Positions 29,728-44,250 of a stretch of 64,000 bases of DNA are shown in pieces (position 1 is the first letter of the stretch; every line of letters starts with the position of its first letter). Source of the stretch: Deinococcus metalli (lineage in GTDB: Bacteria; Deinococcota; Deinococci; Deinococcales; Deinococcaceae); assembly GCF_014201805.1 (NCBI RefSeq), contig NZ_JACHFK010000006.1, positions 62,001 to 126,000 of the forward strand, read 5' to 3'. The position numbers and the translations under genes were made by a program. The notes beneath the pieces were generated by a model. That model ran no database searches and was not told the DNA's origin. It was given only the letters and a program-made list of their open reading frames with translations.

Positions 29728-30876
29728 TCAGTACGCCCGCGCGTAGGCGCGCGCCGCCTGCACCCGCTCCTGGAGCTCGGGCACGCTGTCACCGCCGAAC
29801 TTCTCCAGCATCGCCTCGGCCAGCACCCAGCCGATGGCGCACTGCAGCACCACGCCCGCCGCCGGCACCGCCGTCGTGTCGCTGCGCTCGCGGGCCGCGT
29901 CGGACGCCTCGTGCGTGACCACGTTCACGGTCGGCAGCGGCGTCATCAGCGTGGCGATGGGTTTCATGGCGACGCGCACGATCAGCTCCTCGCCGTTGGT
30001 CATGCCGGCCTCCAGGCCGCCCGCACCGTTCGTGTCGCGCGCGTAGGTGCCGCCTCTGTAATACACGGCGTCGTGCACGCCGCTGCCCGGCCTGAGCGCG
30101 TTGTCGAAGGCCCGCCCGATCTCCACGCCCTTCATGGCCTGCACGCTCAGGCACGCCTGCGCGATCCGGCCGTCGAGTTTGCGGTCGTAGTGCACGAACG
30201 ACCCCAGCCCCACCGGCAGGCCCCGGAACCGGATCTCCAGGATGCCGCCCAGCGTGTCACCGTCCTTCTTCGCCCGGTCGATCCGCTCGCGCATCTGCGC
30301 CGCCGCGTCGGCGTCCGGGGTCCGCAGGTCGCTGTCCTCGATGGCGTCCAGCGCGTCCCACGAGAAGGCCTGGGTCGTCTCGATGCCCGCCAGGCTGGAC
30401 ACGTAGTTCGCGCCCTGCACCCCCAGTTCCGACAGCAGCTTCAGGGCCACGCTGCCCACCGCCACGCGCGCCGCCGTCTCGCGGGCGCTGGCGCGCTCCA
30501 GCACGTCACGCAGGTCCTTGTGGCGGTACTTGATGCCGCCCGTGAGGTCCGCGTGACCGGGGCGGGCGTCCGTCAGGGCCTTCTTGCGCGGCTCGCCCCC
30601 CGGTTCGGGCGACATGATCTCCACCCAGTTGCGGTGGTCCTTGTTGGCGATCACCAGCGTGACCGGCGCGCCCGTGGTGCGGCCCGCGCGCACGCCGCTC
30701 AGGAGCTGCGCCTCGTCCGTCTCGATCACCATGCGCCGCCCGCGACCGTACCCGCCCTGCCGCTTTCTCAACCAGGGGTCGATGTCGCCCGTGCCCAGCG
30801 GCAACTGCGACGGCAGCCCCTCGATGATGGCCGTCAACTGCGGCCCGTGCGACTCTCCGGCGGTCAGATACCTCAT
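29728..30876 (-). CDS. aroC: chorismate synthase
   Basis: 382 aa from ATG 30876 (MRYLTAGESHGP, the conserved N-terminus); the longer frame to 30939 is not supported. FMN-dependent last step of the shikimate pathway. Other motifs are RRQGGYGRGRRM-like KRQGGYGRGRRM, ASARETAARVAVG and GAGGLEAGMTNGEEL. It is the first gene of the aro operon. Confidence 0.96.
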   Translation of the reverse strand: MRYLTAGESHGPQLTAIIEGLPSQLPLGTGDIDPWLRKRQGGYGRGRRMVIETDEAQLLSGVRAGRTTGAPVTLVIANKDHRNWVEIMSPEPGGEPRKKALTDARPGHADLTGGIKYRHKDLRDVLERASARETAARVAVGSVALKLLSELGVQGANYVSSLAGIETTQAFSWDALDAIEDSDLRTPDADAAAQMRERIDRAKKDGDTLGGILEIRFRGLPVGLGSFVHYDRKLDGRIAQACLSVQAMKGVEIGRAFDNALRPGSGVHDAVYYRGGTYARDTNGAGGLEAGMTNGEELIVRVAMKPIATLMTPLPTVNVVTHEASDAARERSDTTAVPAAGVVLQCAIGWVLAEAMLEKFGGDSVPELQERVQAARAYARAY

Positions 30877-30972
30877 GTCCGGAATCGTAGCGCTGGGAGG
30901 CGGCCCTTCCGTCCAAAGGTCTAACGGTCTGACGGTCACGCGACAGCCTCACGGCCCCGCGCCGCCACAAAG

Positions 30973-31001
30973 AGACGCGCCCCCACCGAAGGGAGCGCGC
31001 C
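30973..31001 (-). terminator. terminator after pilQ
   Basis: On the minus strand GCGCGCTCCC, TTCG-type loop, GGGGGCGCGTC, then TCTTTG, 13-45 bp after the pilQ stop. The rest of the 30877-31013 gap holds no gene. Confidence 0.6.
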
Positions 31002-31013
31002 GGGCGGGAAGCC

Positions 31014-33209
<2,196 letters not shown>

Positions 33210-33212
33210 GGC

Positions 33213-34535
33213 TCACCTTTTGTCCAGTTCAAGAGTCGTCGAGTCGGTGCCGAGGCGCAGGGTGGCGCTGGTCGCGGTGACGTCGCCCACGACCACCTTC
33301 GAGTCGGGGAGGGGCTGGCCGCTCGCGACGACCACGTAGCCGGCCTTGCCGCGGAAGATGGCGGTGTTGATCGGTCCGAGCACCACGGCGTTGAACACCA
33401 GGCCCTGGTCCTGCACGTACCGGTCGAGGGCGCTCAGCGCGGGGGTGGCCGGCGTGGCCGTGCCGGTGCTGGAGGCCGTGGTCAGGTCGCGGATCACCTG
33501 GGGCGTGCCCGGCGTGGGCAGGGCCGTGGCGGCGGCGGTGGCCGGGGCGCTGCCCGCGGTGCCGGTGGCGCTGCCCGTCGCGGCTGGCGCGGCGGCGACC
33601 ACGTCCGGCAGGCCCTTGACGGTGCCGGGGACATTCACGCCGACGACCGGGGGCTTGGCGGGGGGCGTCAGGACGACCGTGCCGGTGGACGCGCTGCCCG
33701 CGGCGCTGCCGGTGGGGGTGGCGCTACCCGCCGTGGTGCCGCCGGCGACCCCCGTGGGCGTGACGGGCACGACCACCGGGGTCGCGGCGGTGCCGGTGCT
33801 GCCGTCCGAGCCGGGAATGACCGGGACCGGCAGGGCGCCGCCGGACACGCTGCCGGACGTGACGTCCACGCTGCCGTCCGAGCCGGGGATGGGGCTCAGG
33901 CCCAGCGCGCCCCCGGTGTTCCCGAGCGAGTCCACGGCCGGCGTGATCGGCTGGGCGGGCACCGCTGCGGTGACCTGGCCGCTGCTGGCCGGGCTGGTGG
34001 CGGGCGACGTGACCGCTGGGGTGGTCGTGGCCGCGCCGCTCGTCGCCGTGCCGGCGTTCGCGCTGGCGTCCAGGGTCAGCGGCTTGAAGGGGTTGGCGCC
34101 GGGGGCAGAGGCGATCTGGCCGTCCGGATTGATGCCGCTGGGCGCGGCGGGTTCCGCTTCGGGCGTGGTGGCCGTGGTGCCGGCCGTGGGGAAGGGCGGG
34201 ATGGTCTCGACCTGCACCTGGCTGTCGGGCTGCACCGTCAGGCCCGAGCCCGTCTGGCTGCCGGTGGACGGCGTGGTGGGCGGCGTGACCGGGACCATGT
34301 CGGGATTCGTGCTGCCGGTGGCCGCGCTGGACCCCGTGGAGGGCGTGGCCGCGTTGCCGGTCGTGCCCGTTCCGGTGCCGGTGCCGGCCGTGCCGGTCGC
34401 CGGGGGCTGCTGGGACAGGTCCGTGGTGGACGGCTTGTTGGTGAGCACGTACCACAGGCCGATCAGGCCGACCATCAGCAGCAGCAGCAGCAGCAGCTTC
34501 ATCTCGCGGGAGAGTTTGATGGGCGCGCGCGTCAC
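33213..34535 (-). CDS. PilW/PilP-position pilus assembly protein, low-complexity
   Basis: 440 aa. An N-terminal cytoplasmic tail and one membrane helix (MKLLLLLLLMVGLIGLWYVL) lead into about 300 residues of Thr/Gly/Ala/Pro/Val-rich low-complexity sequence, then a folded C-terminal about 80 residues (LDRYVQDQGLVFNAVVLGPIN...). It sits between pilO and pilQ, where Thermus has pilW and proteobacteria pilP, and overlaps pilO by 4 bp. The role as a secretin partner is inferred from position. Confidence 0.7.
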   Translation of the reverse strand: MTRAPIKLSREMKLLLLLLLMVGLIGLWYVLTNKPSTTDLSQQPPATGTAGTGTGTGTTGNAATPSTGSSAATGSTNPDMVPVTPPTTPSTGSQTGSGLTVQPDSQVQVETIPPFPTAGTTATTPEAEPAAPSGINPDGQIASAPGANPFKPLTLDASANAGTATSGAATTTPAVTSPATSPASSGQVTAAVPAQPITPAVDSLGNTGGALGLSPIPGSDGSVDVTSGSVSGGALPVPVIPGSDGSTGTAATPVVVPVTPTGVAGGTTAGSATPTGSAAGSASTGTVVLTPPAKPPVVGVNVPGTVKGLPDVVAAAPAATGSATGTAGSAPATAAATALPTPGTPQVIRDLTTASSTGTATPATPALSALDRYVQDQGLVFNAVVLGPINTAIFRGKAGYVVVASGQPLPDSKVVVGDVTATSATLRLGTDSTTLELDKR

Positions 34536-35173
34536 TGGGTGCCTCCTGGTGCGGCGGGCGGAGCGCTGGGCGCCGCGGGCGTGCCGGACGTGCTCCCGGC
34601 CTGCGCGGCCGCCTGGGCCGGATCGAAGGTGTATACCGTCATGCCCAGTGAGCCTTCCAGGTCCGGATCGAAGGACGTCGCGGTCGGCAGCTGCAGGGAC
34701 ACGTTGCTGACCGTCGTGAAGCGGCTCATGGTCTCGATGTCGCGCAGCGTCTGGAACACCTGCGCGAACTTCCCGGTGATGCCCACCGTGAGGTTCAGCG
34801 GGCGCACGCCGCCGGGCAGGTTCGCCACGTTCCCGGTCTGCACGGTAAAGTTGTTCATCCGCGCGCCGGTCGAGGCAGTGGTCAGCCGCAGTTCGTCCAG
34901 CACCGGCCCGAAGTTCGCGGCGCTGGGCAGCGCGGCGAGGAACTTCTCACGGTCGGTGCGCATCGCCTCGACCTCGGTGCGCAGCGTGGGCAGCCGCGCG
35001 GCGGCGGTGCGCAGCGTGGCCACCTGCGTGTTCAGCGTGTCGAGCTGGCCGCTGAGGTCGGAAATCTGCTGCTGGCGCGGCTGGAAGCGCAGCATGTACC
35101 ACAGCCCGATCAGCAGCACGCATGCGGCGAGCGCCACCAGGAACAGGTTGCGGGGCGAGAGCTTAGTTAACAC
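34532..35173 (-). CDS. pilO: type IV pilus inner-membrane protein PilO
   Basis: 213 aa. It has one N-terminal membrane helix (NLFLVALAACVLLIGLWYML), a coiled coil (about residues 30-75: QQQISDLSGQLDTLNTQVATLR) and a ferredoxin-like PilO domain. It overlaps pilN by 11 bp and the downstream gene by 4 bp. Confidence 0.88.
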   Translation of the reverse strand: MLTKLSPRNLFLVALAACVLLIGLWYMLRFQPRQQQISDLSGQLDTLNTQVATLRTAAARLPTLRTEVEAMRTDREKFLAALPSAANFGPVLDELRLTTASTGARMNNFTVQTGNVANLPGGVRPLNLTVGITGKFAQVFQTLRDIETMSRFTTVSNVSLQLPTATSFDPDLEGSLGMTVYTFDPAQAAAQAGSTSGTPAAPSAPPAAPGGTQ

Positions 35174-35906
35174 TGTGCCCTCCCTGGGTTCCCGGCACGC
35201 TGCCCGTGGGTGTGCCGGGGGTGGGCGCGGTGCCGGCCGGCGCGGCCGCCGGGGCCTGCGGCGCCTGTCCCGGCGTGGCGGGCGTGGTGGCGGGCGCCGT
35301 GGTGGCCGCCTGACCGACCACGCCGACCGTCGCGGTGAAGTTGTACTGCCCGGACGTCTGGTCGCTCTGCAGCGTCTTGAAGTTCACGCCGAAGTTGGGG
35401 CTGCTCTCGAAGGTCTTCAGGAAGGTCACCACAGCCTGCTGGCTGCTCGCCACGCCCGTCACGTCGATCTCGCGCACCACGTTCTTGCCCAGGTAGATGC
35501 CGCTCTGCTGCAGCGTGCTCAGGGCGCTGGTCTCGATGGGGCGCATGGTCATGCTCTTGACAGCCACGCCGGGCGCACTGGGCAGCTGCGCGCTGAAGGC
35601 CGCGAGGTCGTTGATCCAGTACGTCTTGGTCGCCTTGAGCTGTGTGGCGATGGCCGTGACCTGCTCCAGATCGCGTTTCTCGGCGTTGAGCTTGTCGTAC
35701 TCCAGCTTGGCGGGCGTCAGGGCCGTGATCTCGCCGTTCAGCGCGTCGATCTGCTTGTTCAGCTCGGACACGCGCGTCGCGGTGATCACCTCGGGAATCA
35801 GGATGGCGGCCACCGTCAGGGGCGCCAGGGCGTACATCGCAAATCGCCACGCGCTCGGTTCGGTCTGGGTGCGGTACTGCTGGGGAAGCAGGTTGACTTC
35901 AACCAC
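35163..35906 (-). CDS. pilN: type IV pilus inner-membrane protein PilN
   Basis: 247 aa. The N-terminal VEVNLLPQQYR peptide is the PilM-binding motif (NLLP). It is followed by one membrane helix, a coiled coil and a ferredoxin-like domain. The last about 45 residues are Pro/Ala/Thr-rich. It overlaps pilM by 8 bp. Confidence 0.9.
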   Translation of the reverse strand: MVEVNLLPQQYRTQTEPSAWRFAMYALAPLTVAAILIPEVITATRVSELNKQIDALNGEITALTPAKLEYDKLNAEKRDLEQVTAIATQLKATKTYWINDLAAFSAQLPSAPGVAVKSMTMRPIETSALSTLQQSGIYLGKNVVREIDVTGVASSQQAVVTFLKTFESSPNFGVNFKTLQSDQTSGQYNFTATVGVVGQAATTAPATTPATPGQAPQAPAAAPAGTAPTPGTPTGSVPGTQGGHSVN

Positions 35907-37077
35907 GGCCGGTCACCCCCCGCAGCGCCAGGCCCAGCGGCACCGTGAACTCCGGCGCGTTCGTCTGGAGGTACCCGGTGTCCACGTTCGCCTGGTCCGT
36001 CTGGACCGTCAGCCACGGACTGGCGACCTCCACCCGGAAGCCCAGCGCGTCGCTGATCGCGGCGGCCAGCCCGCGCAGTTTCGCGCCGCCGCCCGCCAGG
36101 AAGGTCCGGTCGATGACCACGTCGCCGCTCTGCACGCGGTAGAACTCCAGGCTGCGGCGGATCTCGGTGATCAGGTCGCCCAGCACCGGGCGAACCACCT
36201 CGAACACGCGGGCCGGCGAGTACTGCTCGCGCGCCAGGTCGAAGTTCAGCAGGTCTTCCTCGTCCTCGGTGGGGGTGGTCGCGGTGGCGTAGCCGAGCTT
36301 GACGTCCTCGGCGGCGCTGAAGTCCAGATCGAAGGACTTCTGCAGCGCGGTCGTGAAGTCGTCGGCGGCCACGTTGATGTTGCGGGTGAGCAGCACGCGG
36401 TCGCCGCGCACCAGATTGATCACGCTGCTGCTCGCGCCGATCTCCATGACCAGCGCGACCTCGCCGGCCTCGGTGTAGTTGCCGCCGGTCAGGGTGCTCT
36501 TGGTGAGGTGCTCGCCCAGCAGGTTCCCGCGCAGGGCGCGCAGCGCCGCGAAGGACTTGAGGTCCACGATGGTCGGTTCCAGGCCCGCAAGCCGCAGCAC
36601 CTCGACCTGCCGGGCAATCGCCTCGGTGGGTGCGGCGGCGATCACGACCTCCATCTGCGAGTCGTCGGGGATGGTCGCCGGGTCGTCCAGCAGGTCAAAA
36701 TCCAGGCTGACGTCGTCGATGGGATAGGGGATATAGCGCTCGGCCTCCCACTTGATCGCGTCCTGGAGTTCCTTGCGGTCCATCTTGGGCACCATGATGT
36801 TGCGCGTGACCGCCGACTGGTTGGGCACGGCGGTCACGGCATACTTGGTGGTGATGCGGTGCTCGGCCAGCAGGTTCTTGAGCTCCGTCGCGACCGCCTG
36901 CGGCTCGACCACCAGTCCGTCCCTCATGCTGCCGATCGGCGTGGGCACCATCACGGCATGCAGCAGCGAGGGCGGAGACCCGGGCCGCAGCGCCACCACC
37001 TTGATGGCACTCGTGCCAATCTCGACCCCGAGCGCCGGGGGGCGCGGATTAAGTAGTCGGTTCAGGAAACTTGACAT
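35899..37077 (-). CDS. pilM: type IV pilus actin-like ATPase PilM
   Basis: 392 aa from ATG 37077, with GGAGGG upstream. Actin/FtsA fold with VEIGTSAIKVVAL (phosphate 1), VVLIME-like VALVMEIGASSSVINLV (phosphate 2) and FLAGGGAKLRGLA (adenosine). It binds the NLLP tail of PilN on the cytoplasmic face. It is the first gene of the pilMNO(W)Q operon. Confidence 0.93.
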   Translation of the reverse strand: MSSFLNRLLNPRPPALGVEIGTSAIKVVALRPGSPPSLLHAVMVPTPIGSMRDGLVVEPQAVATELKNLLAEHRITTKYAVTAVPNQSAVTRNIMVPKMDRKELQDAIKWEAERYIPYPIDDVSLDFDLLDDPATIPDDSQMEVVIAAAPTEAIARQVEVLRLAGLEPTIVDLKSFAALRALRGNLLGEHLTKSTLTGGNYTEAGEVALVMEIGASSSVINLVRGDRVLLTRNINVAADDFTTALQKSFDLDFSAAEDVKLGYATATTPTEDEEDLLNFDLAREQYSPARVFEVVRPVLGDLITEIRRSLEFYRVQSGDVVIDRTFLAGGGAKLRGLAAAISDALGFRVEVASPWLTVQTDQANVDTGYLQTNAPEFTVPLGLALRGVTGRG

Positions 37078-37475
37078 TCTCCCTCCAGGGTTGGGCGTAC
37101 ATTAACATTCACTCATCTGGAAGAGCGCGTCCCAGAGGGGGAATGGCAGCATATCGGCAGGGGACGGGAGAGGGGAGGCCATGGGCATCTTCATCCAATC
37201 ATTCCGGTGCTTACCGAACTCTGACACGTCATAGGCGCCGTTTCCAGCGCAGAGGCGTGGGCCGCGACTCCCGGCGCGTGGAGTCGCCGGCCCGGCACAT
37301 GAGAACGGTATCCCGGTGAAATGAAGCCGCCCATGCCGTCCGGTGTGCTCATCCTTGCACGGCTGTCCGCCTCGGGCCAGTGAAAGATCAGGCATCCGCG
37401 CGGCGGGTCAGAACGGCAGCTTTGTCCCGTGCCGCCCCCGGTCGTCGGGGCGCCTGTACAGAACGGCGCCGGCCC
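37078..37475. other. 398-bp gap upstream of pilM, no gene seen
   Basis: It holds the pilM ribosome binding site and presumably its promoter (AT-richer stretch around 37095-37115). A hairpin GCGACTCC...GGAGTCGC lies at 37264-37287. Open frames here have no coding character. Confidence 0.5.
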
Positions 37476-38210
37476 TCAGCGCAGGCGCTGGCCCAGGGTT
37501 TCGCTGTACACCCGCACCTCACCGGCTGGCGTGACCGTCACGACGTCCGTGCCGACCAGCCCGACCCGGCCGTCCGGGTGCGGCACGGCGGCCACCACGC
37601 GGCCCGTGGCGTCCAGGCGCTCCAGGCGCCCCCCGGACAGCCGGTACGTGCCCAGGGCCGAGTCCACCGCCGGCACCGTCGAGGCCCGCGCGCCGGTCGG
37701 CGTGGTCACGAGGTACGTGCCGGTGGGACCGTCCAGCCGCGCGCCCCCCGGCACCGTCACCAGGGTTCCGGCCAGCAGCACGTAGTCCACGCCGTTCCCG
37801 CCGGTCACGGCCAGCGACGGCCCGCCGGTCACGCCGCCCAGCGCCTCTCCCGCGTACCCGACCGCGCTGCCGTCCTCGCGGTAGGCGCGGGTGGCGCTCA
37901 GGGCCACGACCCGGCCCACCGTCACGCTGCGCGCGGCGCGGTCAAGCGTGACGGCCACGCCCAGCGACGGCACGGCCGCCCACGCGTCCCCGCCGTTCCA
38001 CGCCACGTCGGTCGCGGCCGGGACCGGCGGGCACACCGTCACGTACGAGGGCGCGCGAGCCACGCACGCCCGCCCCGCGGTCACGAAGGCCACACCCTGG
38101 TTGCTGAACGCCGCGCGCAGGCTGCTCCCGGACACCCCGGACGACGTGGTGATCGGAGCACACGCGGCGAGCAGGGCGGAGCACATGAGGAGCGGCAGGG
38201 CGGCGCGCAT
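37476..38210 (-). CDS. lipoprotein of unknown function
   Basis: 244 aa from ATG 38210 (MRAALPLLMCSALLAACAP), a type II signal with lipobox LAAC. The mature part is beta-rich with repeated short G-x-V/T-V strands (LVGTDVVTVTPAGEVRVYSE), like a small beta-propeller or beta-sandwich. It is downstream of murF in the same direction (44 bp). Function unknown. Confidence 0.65.
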   Translation of the reverse strand: MRAALPLLMCSALLAACAPITTSSGVSGSSLRAAFSNQGVAFVTAGRACVARAPSYVTVCPPVPAATDVAWNGGDAWAAVPSLGVAVTLDRAARSVTVGRVVALSATRAYREDGSAVGYAGEALGGVTGGPSLAVTGGNGVDYVLLAGTLVTVPGGARLDGPTGTYLVTTPTGARASTVPAVDSALGTYRLSGGRLERLDATGRVVAAVPHPDGRVGLVGTDVVTVTPAGEVRVYSETLGQRLR

Positions 38211-38253
38211 GCCGGTCAGTGTGGCCGGCCCGTCACTGAGGGGGATGAGGGCG

Positions 38254-39549
<1,296 letters not shown>

Positions 39550-39666
39550 CCGGTCAGGCTAGCAGAGGCGGCCGAACGTGCCGCGCTCCACGACGGCCCG
39601 CAGTGGCATCGTCCAGTTAAGAAGCGCATGAAACGCTGACAACTCCTGCGCTAGGATGATCGGGTC

Positions 39667-41418
<1,752 letters not shown>

Positions 41419-41431
41419 GCGTCTTTCCGCC

Positions 41432-41464
41432 ACGCCCCGGACTCGTGCAGTCCGGGGCGTTTCC
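41432..41464 (+). terminator. terminator after the 5'-nucleotidase gene
   Basis: ACGCCCCGGACT and AGTCCGGGGCGT, a perfect 12-bp stem followed by TTTCCCG, 14 bp after the stop. Confidence 0.8.
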
Positions 41465-41479
41465 CGTACCCTGGGCGCC

Positions 41480-42463
41480 ATGGCCGATCACCACCTTGGA
41501 ACCGCGCACATCCATACCGTGTGGGACCACGCGCTGCCGCCCGCCCTCACCGTCCGGCCCGGCGACACGGTCACCCTCGACACCCTGGACGCCTCGGACG
41601 GTGGGGTGGCCAGGCGCGTGGCGACCGGCGATGTGGAGGCGCCACCGGACCTCGCAGACGTGATCGCACGCAGCCTGCGTGCGCCGCGCCCTGGCCCGCG
41701 CGGCCATCCTCTGACCGGCCCGGTGTTCATTGACGGGGCCGAACCCGGCGACGCGCTCCGGATCGACCTCCTGAGCGTCGAGGGCGCCGAGTGGGGCTGG
41801 ACCGGCTGCCGCCCCGACGGCATCGGGCTGCTGGACGCCGCGCTGGGGGCCGAGGGGCTCACGCCGTACACGCACATCTGGGACCTGCGCGCCCGGACGC
41901 ACGCGGACTTCCTGCCGGGCATCCGCGTGCCGCTGGCGCCGTTCCCCGGCGTGATCGGCGTCGCGCCGGGCGCGGCAGGTCCGCATTCCACGTCGCCGCC
42001 GCGCCACGTGGGCGGCAACATGGACATCCGGCAACTGGTGGCCGGCGCGGCCCTGTGGCTGCCGGTGGAAGTGCCGGGCGCGCTCCTGTCGGTGGGTGAC
42101 CTGCACGCCGCCCAGGGAGACGGTGAGCTGTCGGGCACCGGTATCGAGATGGACGGCCGCATCACGCTGCGCGTGAACGTGGAGAAGGGCGCCGGCCTCA
42201 CCACACCGGAATTCACCACTCCCACGCACGGCGGCAGCAGTCGGCGCTGGCACGCGACCACCGGCCACGACCCCGACCTGATGACCGCCGCCCGGCTGGC
42301 CCTGCGCCCCCTGCTGCGCCGGCTGCAGGCGCGCGGCCTGACACTGGAGCAGGCGTACGTCCTGGCGAGCGCGTGCGCCGACCTGAAGATCAGCCAGATC
42401 GTGGACGCGCCCAACTACACCGTCAGCGCGTTCCTGCCGCTGGACATCTTTGTCAACGGCTGA
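41480..42463 (+). CDS. acetamidase/formamidase family protein
   Basis: 327 aa. FmdA/AmdA family beta fold. It shows TVRPGDTVTLDT, GDALRIDLL, PPRHVGGNMDIRQL (metal-binding His and Asp), LSVGDLHAAQGDGEL and a C-terminal SACADLKISQIVDAPNYTVSAFLP. It probably hydrolyses small amides; the exact substrate is unknown. Confidence 0.88.
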   Translation: MADHHLGTAHIHTVWDHALPPALTVRPGDTVTLDTLDASDGGVARRVATGDVEAPPDLADVIARSLRAPRPGPRGHPLTGPVFIDGAEPGDALRIDLLSVEGAEWGWTGCRPDGIGLLDAALGAEGLTPYTHIWDLRARTHADFLPGIRVPLAPFPGVIGVAPGAAGPHSTSPPRHVGGNMDIRQLVAGAALWLPVEVPGALLSVGDLHAAQGDGELSGTGIEMDGRITLRVNVEKGAGLTTPEFTTPTHGGSSRRWHATTGHDPDLMTAARLALRPLLRRLQARGLTLEQAYVLASACADLKISQIVDAPNYTVSAFLPLDIFVNG

Positions 42464-42464
42464 G

Positions 42465-42503
42465 GGCAGAGGGCGACGGCCTTTCAGCCCTCCGCTCTCT
42501 GCC
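42465..42503. terminator. bidirectional terminator between amidase gene and rsr
   Basis: GGCAGAGGGCG and CGCTCTCTGCC form an 11-bp stem (one G-T), followed by CCCCTTTGTTTT on the plus strand. It is the 3' boundary of the rsr transcript. Confidence 0.75.
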
Positions 42504-42514
42504 CCCTTTGTTTT

Positions 42515-44161
42515 CTACAGCTCGCCCCGTGCGAAGTCCGTCATCACGCCCGGCGCGGCGGTGTCGAAGCCCACGACGTCCAGCATGTCGCCCCGGTTCG
42601 GGTCCGCGATGGTGAACTCCGTGGCGGTCATGCCGACTACGATCACGCGCGCGTCCACGCCCATCTTCTGACGGTACTGATCCAGCGCGACCGTCGGGTG
42701 GACGCCCCCCGCCCACGTTTCGTTGTCGGTGTAGACCACGAAGGTGTCCACCAGCACCTTGTTCTTCGCCGCCCAGAGCATCGGCAGGGCGCAGTCGGTG
42801 CCGCCCATCGGGATCTTCTGCATCGCGGCCATCACGTCGTCCAGCCGCTGGCGCGGGGTGATGGTTAGCGGGGTCAGGCCGGGCGTGCCCCCGCCCCAGC
42901 GCCCGCCGTAGCCGCTTCCTGCCGAGCTGAATGCCACGGCCGCGTACTCGGGTTCGGTGCGGGCAGTGACCAGCGCCATGGCGGCGGTCGCCTTCAGCGG
43001 GCTCAGTCCCGGCACGCCGCCCACCAGCCCCACGCCCATGCTGCCCGACACGTCCAGGCCCAGCAGGAAGCGCTTGCCAGCGGGACGCACCGCGCCGAAG
43101 GCCAGGTAGAACGCGTCCTGCAGGGCGTCCACGACCTGCGGCACGGGAACCCACTCGCCCTTGCCCTTCACGCCGCGACCCTGCGCGTACACCAGGTGCG
43201 CCTTCAGGGCGTCCAGCGGGTGGATGCGCCCACGCTTCAGCGCGTCCGGGTTCGTGACGCGGTCCACGACCTCGCGCACCACGTCGCGGTTGGCAGCGCT
43301 CAGCACGCCCACGCGCCCCAGGTTCCCCAGGTTACGCAGCTGCCACGTCAGGCCGTTGGTCTGCATGGCCGCGCGGTACACGGCCTCGCCGCGCAGGTGG
43401 GTCGGGATCGCCTCGATGGGCAGGCCGTAGCCGCGCATCAGGGTCGCGGCGTCCTTGTCGGTCGTCACGCGCTGGGCCAGCAGGTGCCCCTCGATCACGC
43501 GCAGGGCCGGAGCGCTGATGTCGCCCACTCCGTCCAGCACACCGTCCACCATGAACTTCAGGATCGCGTTGCGTTCCGGGTCGTCCGTCCTGGGGTGGCT
43601 CAGGCGCAGGGCGTCTGCCTGGCTCCAGCCGTCACGGCTCTTGTACTTCACCGCCCACAGCGCCAGCCGCGCCGCGTCTGCCGATTCGTACACGTTCGCC
43701 ACGCCCCGGCGGGTCAGGCGACCCCAGCCGCCCAGGGCGTCCGCGAACGCCAGGAAGTGCAGCAGCATGGTGCCCGTGCGCGCGACCTCCGGCAGGGCGT
43801 CCCACGCGGCCTTGCGGTGTGCGGCGTCCGGCGCGGTCTTGGCGATCAGCGCCAGCACCAGCAGCGCCGGGTCGGGCTTGGGCGCGCGGCCGGCCCGGAT
43901 CACGTCCAGCGTCACGCGCAGCGCCGCGCCCGCGTCGAGGAGCACGAAGGTCTTCACGAACTCCGTCGCCTGGAGGGTGTGCGCCCGCTCGGTCGCGTAG
44001 AAGGTGCCGCCGTCCGTGCCCAGGATCAGGAAGCGGGTCAGGCGGGCCTCGTCCGGCAGGGCGTACACGAACCCGCCCGCGTTGTTCACGACCTGACGGG
44101 GACCAAGCCGCTCGGTCTGGGTGCGCTTCAGGGGATTCACGGCGTTCAGGTAGTTCTTCAT
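42515..44161 (-). CDS. rsr: Rsr, Ro60-like TROVE-domain RNA-binding protein
   Basis: 548 aa from ATG 44161 (MKNYLNAVNPLKRTQ); AGGAGG precedes it. Residues about 10-350 form the TROVE HEAT-repeat ring (LTRFLILGTDGGTFYATER, IHPLDALKAHLVYAQGRG). The C-terminal vWA-like domain has the MIDAS DVSGSMG. In D. radiodurans Rsr binds Y RNA, works with PNPase in rRNA maturation and RNA decay and promotes survival after UV. Here it is the last gene of a transcript that runs through a large tRNA-like array, and its leader contains a Y-type Rsr-binding hairpin. Confidence 0.96.
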   Translation of the reverse strand: MKNYLNAVNPLKRTQTERLGPRQVVNNAGGFVYALPDEARLTRFLILGTDGGTFYATERAHTLQATEFVKTFVLLDAGAALRVTLDVIRAGRAPKPDPALLVLALIAKTAPDAAHRKAAWDALPEVARTGTMLLHFLAFADALGGWGRLTRRGVANVYESADAARLALWAVKYKSRDGWSQADALRLSHPRTDDPERNAILKFMVDGVLDGVGDISAPALRVIEGHLLAQRVTTDKDAATLMRGYGLPIEAIPTHLRGEAVYRAAMQTNGLTWQLRNLGNLGRVGVLSAANRDVVREVVDRVTNPDALKRGRIHPLDALKAHLVYAQGRGVKGKGEWVPVPQVVDALQDAFYLAFGAVRPAGKRFLLGLDVSGSMGVGLVGGVPGLSPLKATAAMALVTARTEPEYAAVAFSSAGSGYGGRWGGGTPGLTPLTITPRQRLDDVMAAMQKIPMGGTDCALPMLWAAKNKVLVDTFVVYTDNETWAGGVHPTVALDQYRQKMGVDARVIVVGMTATEFTIADPNRGDMLDVVGFDTAAPGVMTDFARGEL

Positions 44162-44193
44162 GGGTCGGCCCTCCTGTTCGACAGGGCAAGTAA
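44162..44193 (-). promoter_or_regulatory. Y-type Rsr-binding hairpin in the rsr leader, overlapping the ribosome binding site
   Basis: On the minus strand CTTGCCC (44190-44184), a 12-14-nt loop containing TGT/ACA, then GGGCCGACCC (44171-44162) directly before the ATG. GCCC/GGGC pair, leaving CTT opposite CGA as in the Ro-binding helix of Y RNAs. The AGGAGG Shine-Dalgarno sequence is inside this hairpin. I infer translational autoregulation by Rsr. Confidence 0.6.
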
Positions 44194-44250
44194 ATGGGCA
44201 CTGAGCCCTCCCGGAATCGCCGGGCGCGACGCGGCGCGGCAGTGCGCCAG

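Noticed and set aside
37102..37395. 97-codon minus-strand frame upstream of pilM
   Set aside because: No ribosome site, no recognisable domain and overlap with the pilM promoter region.
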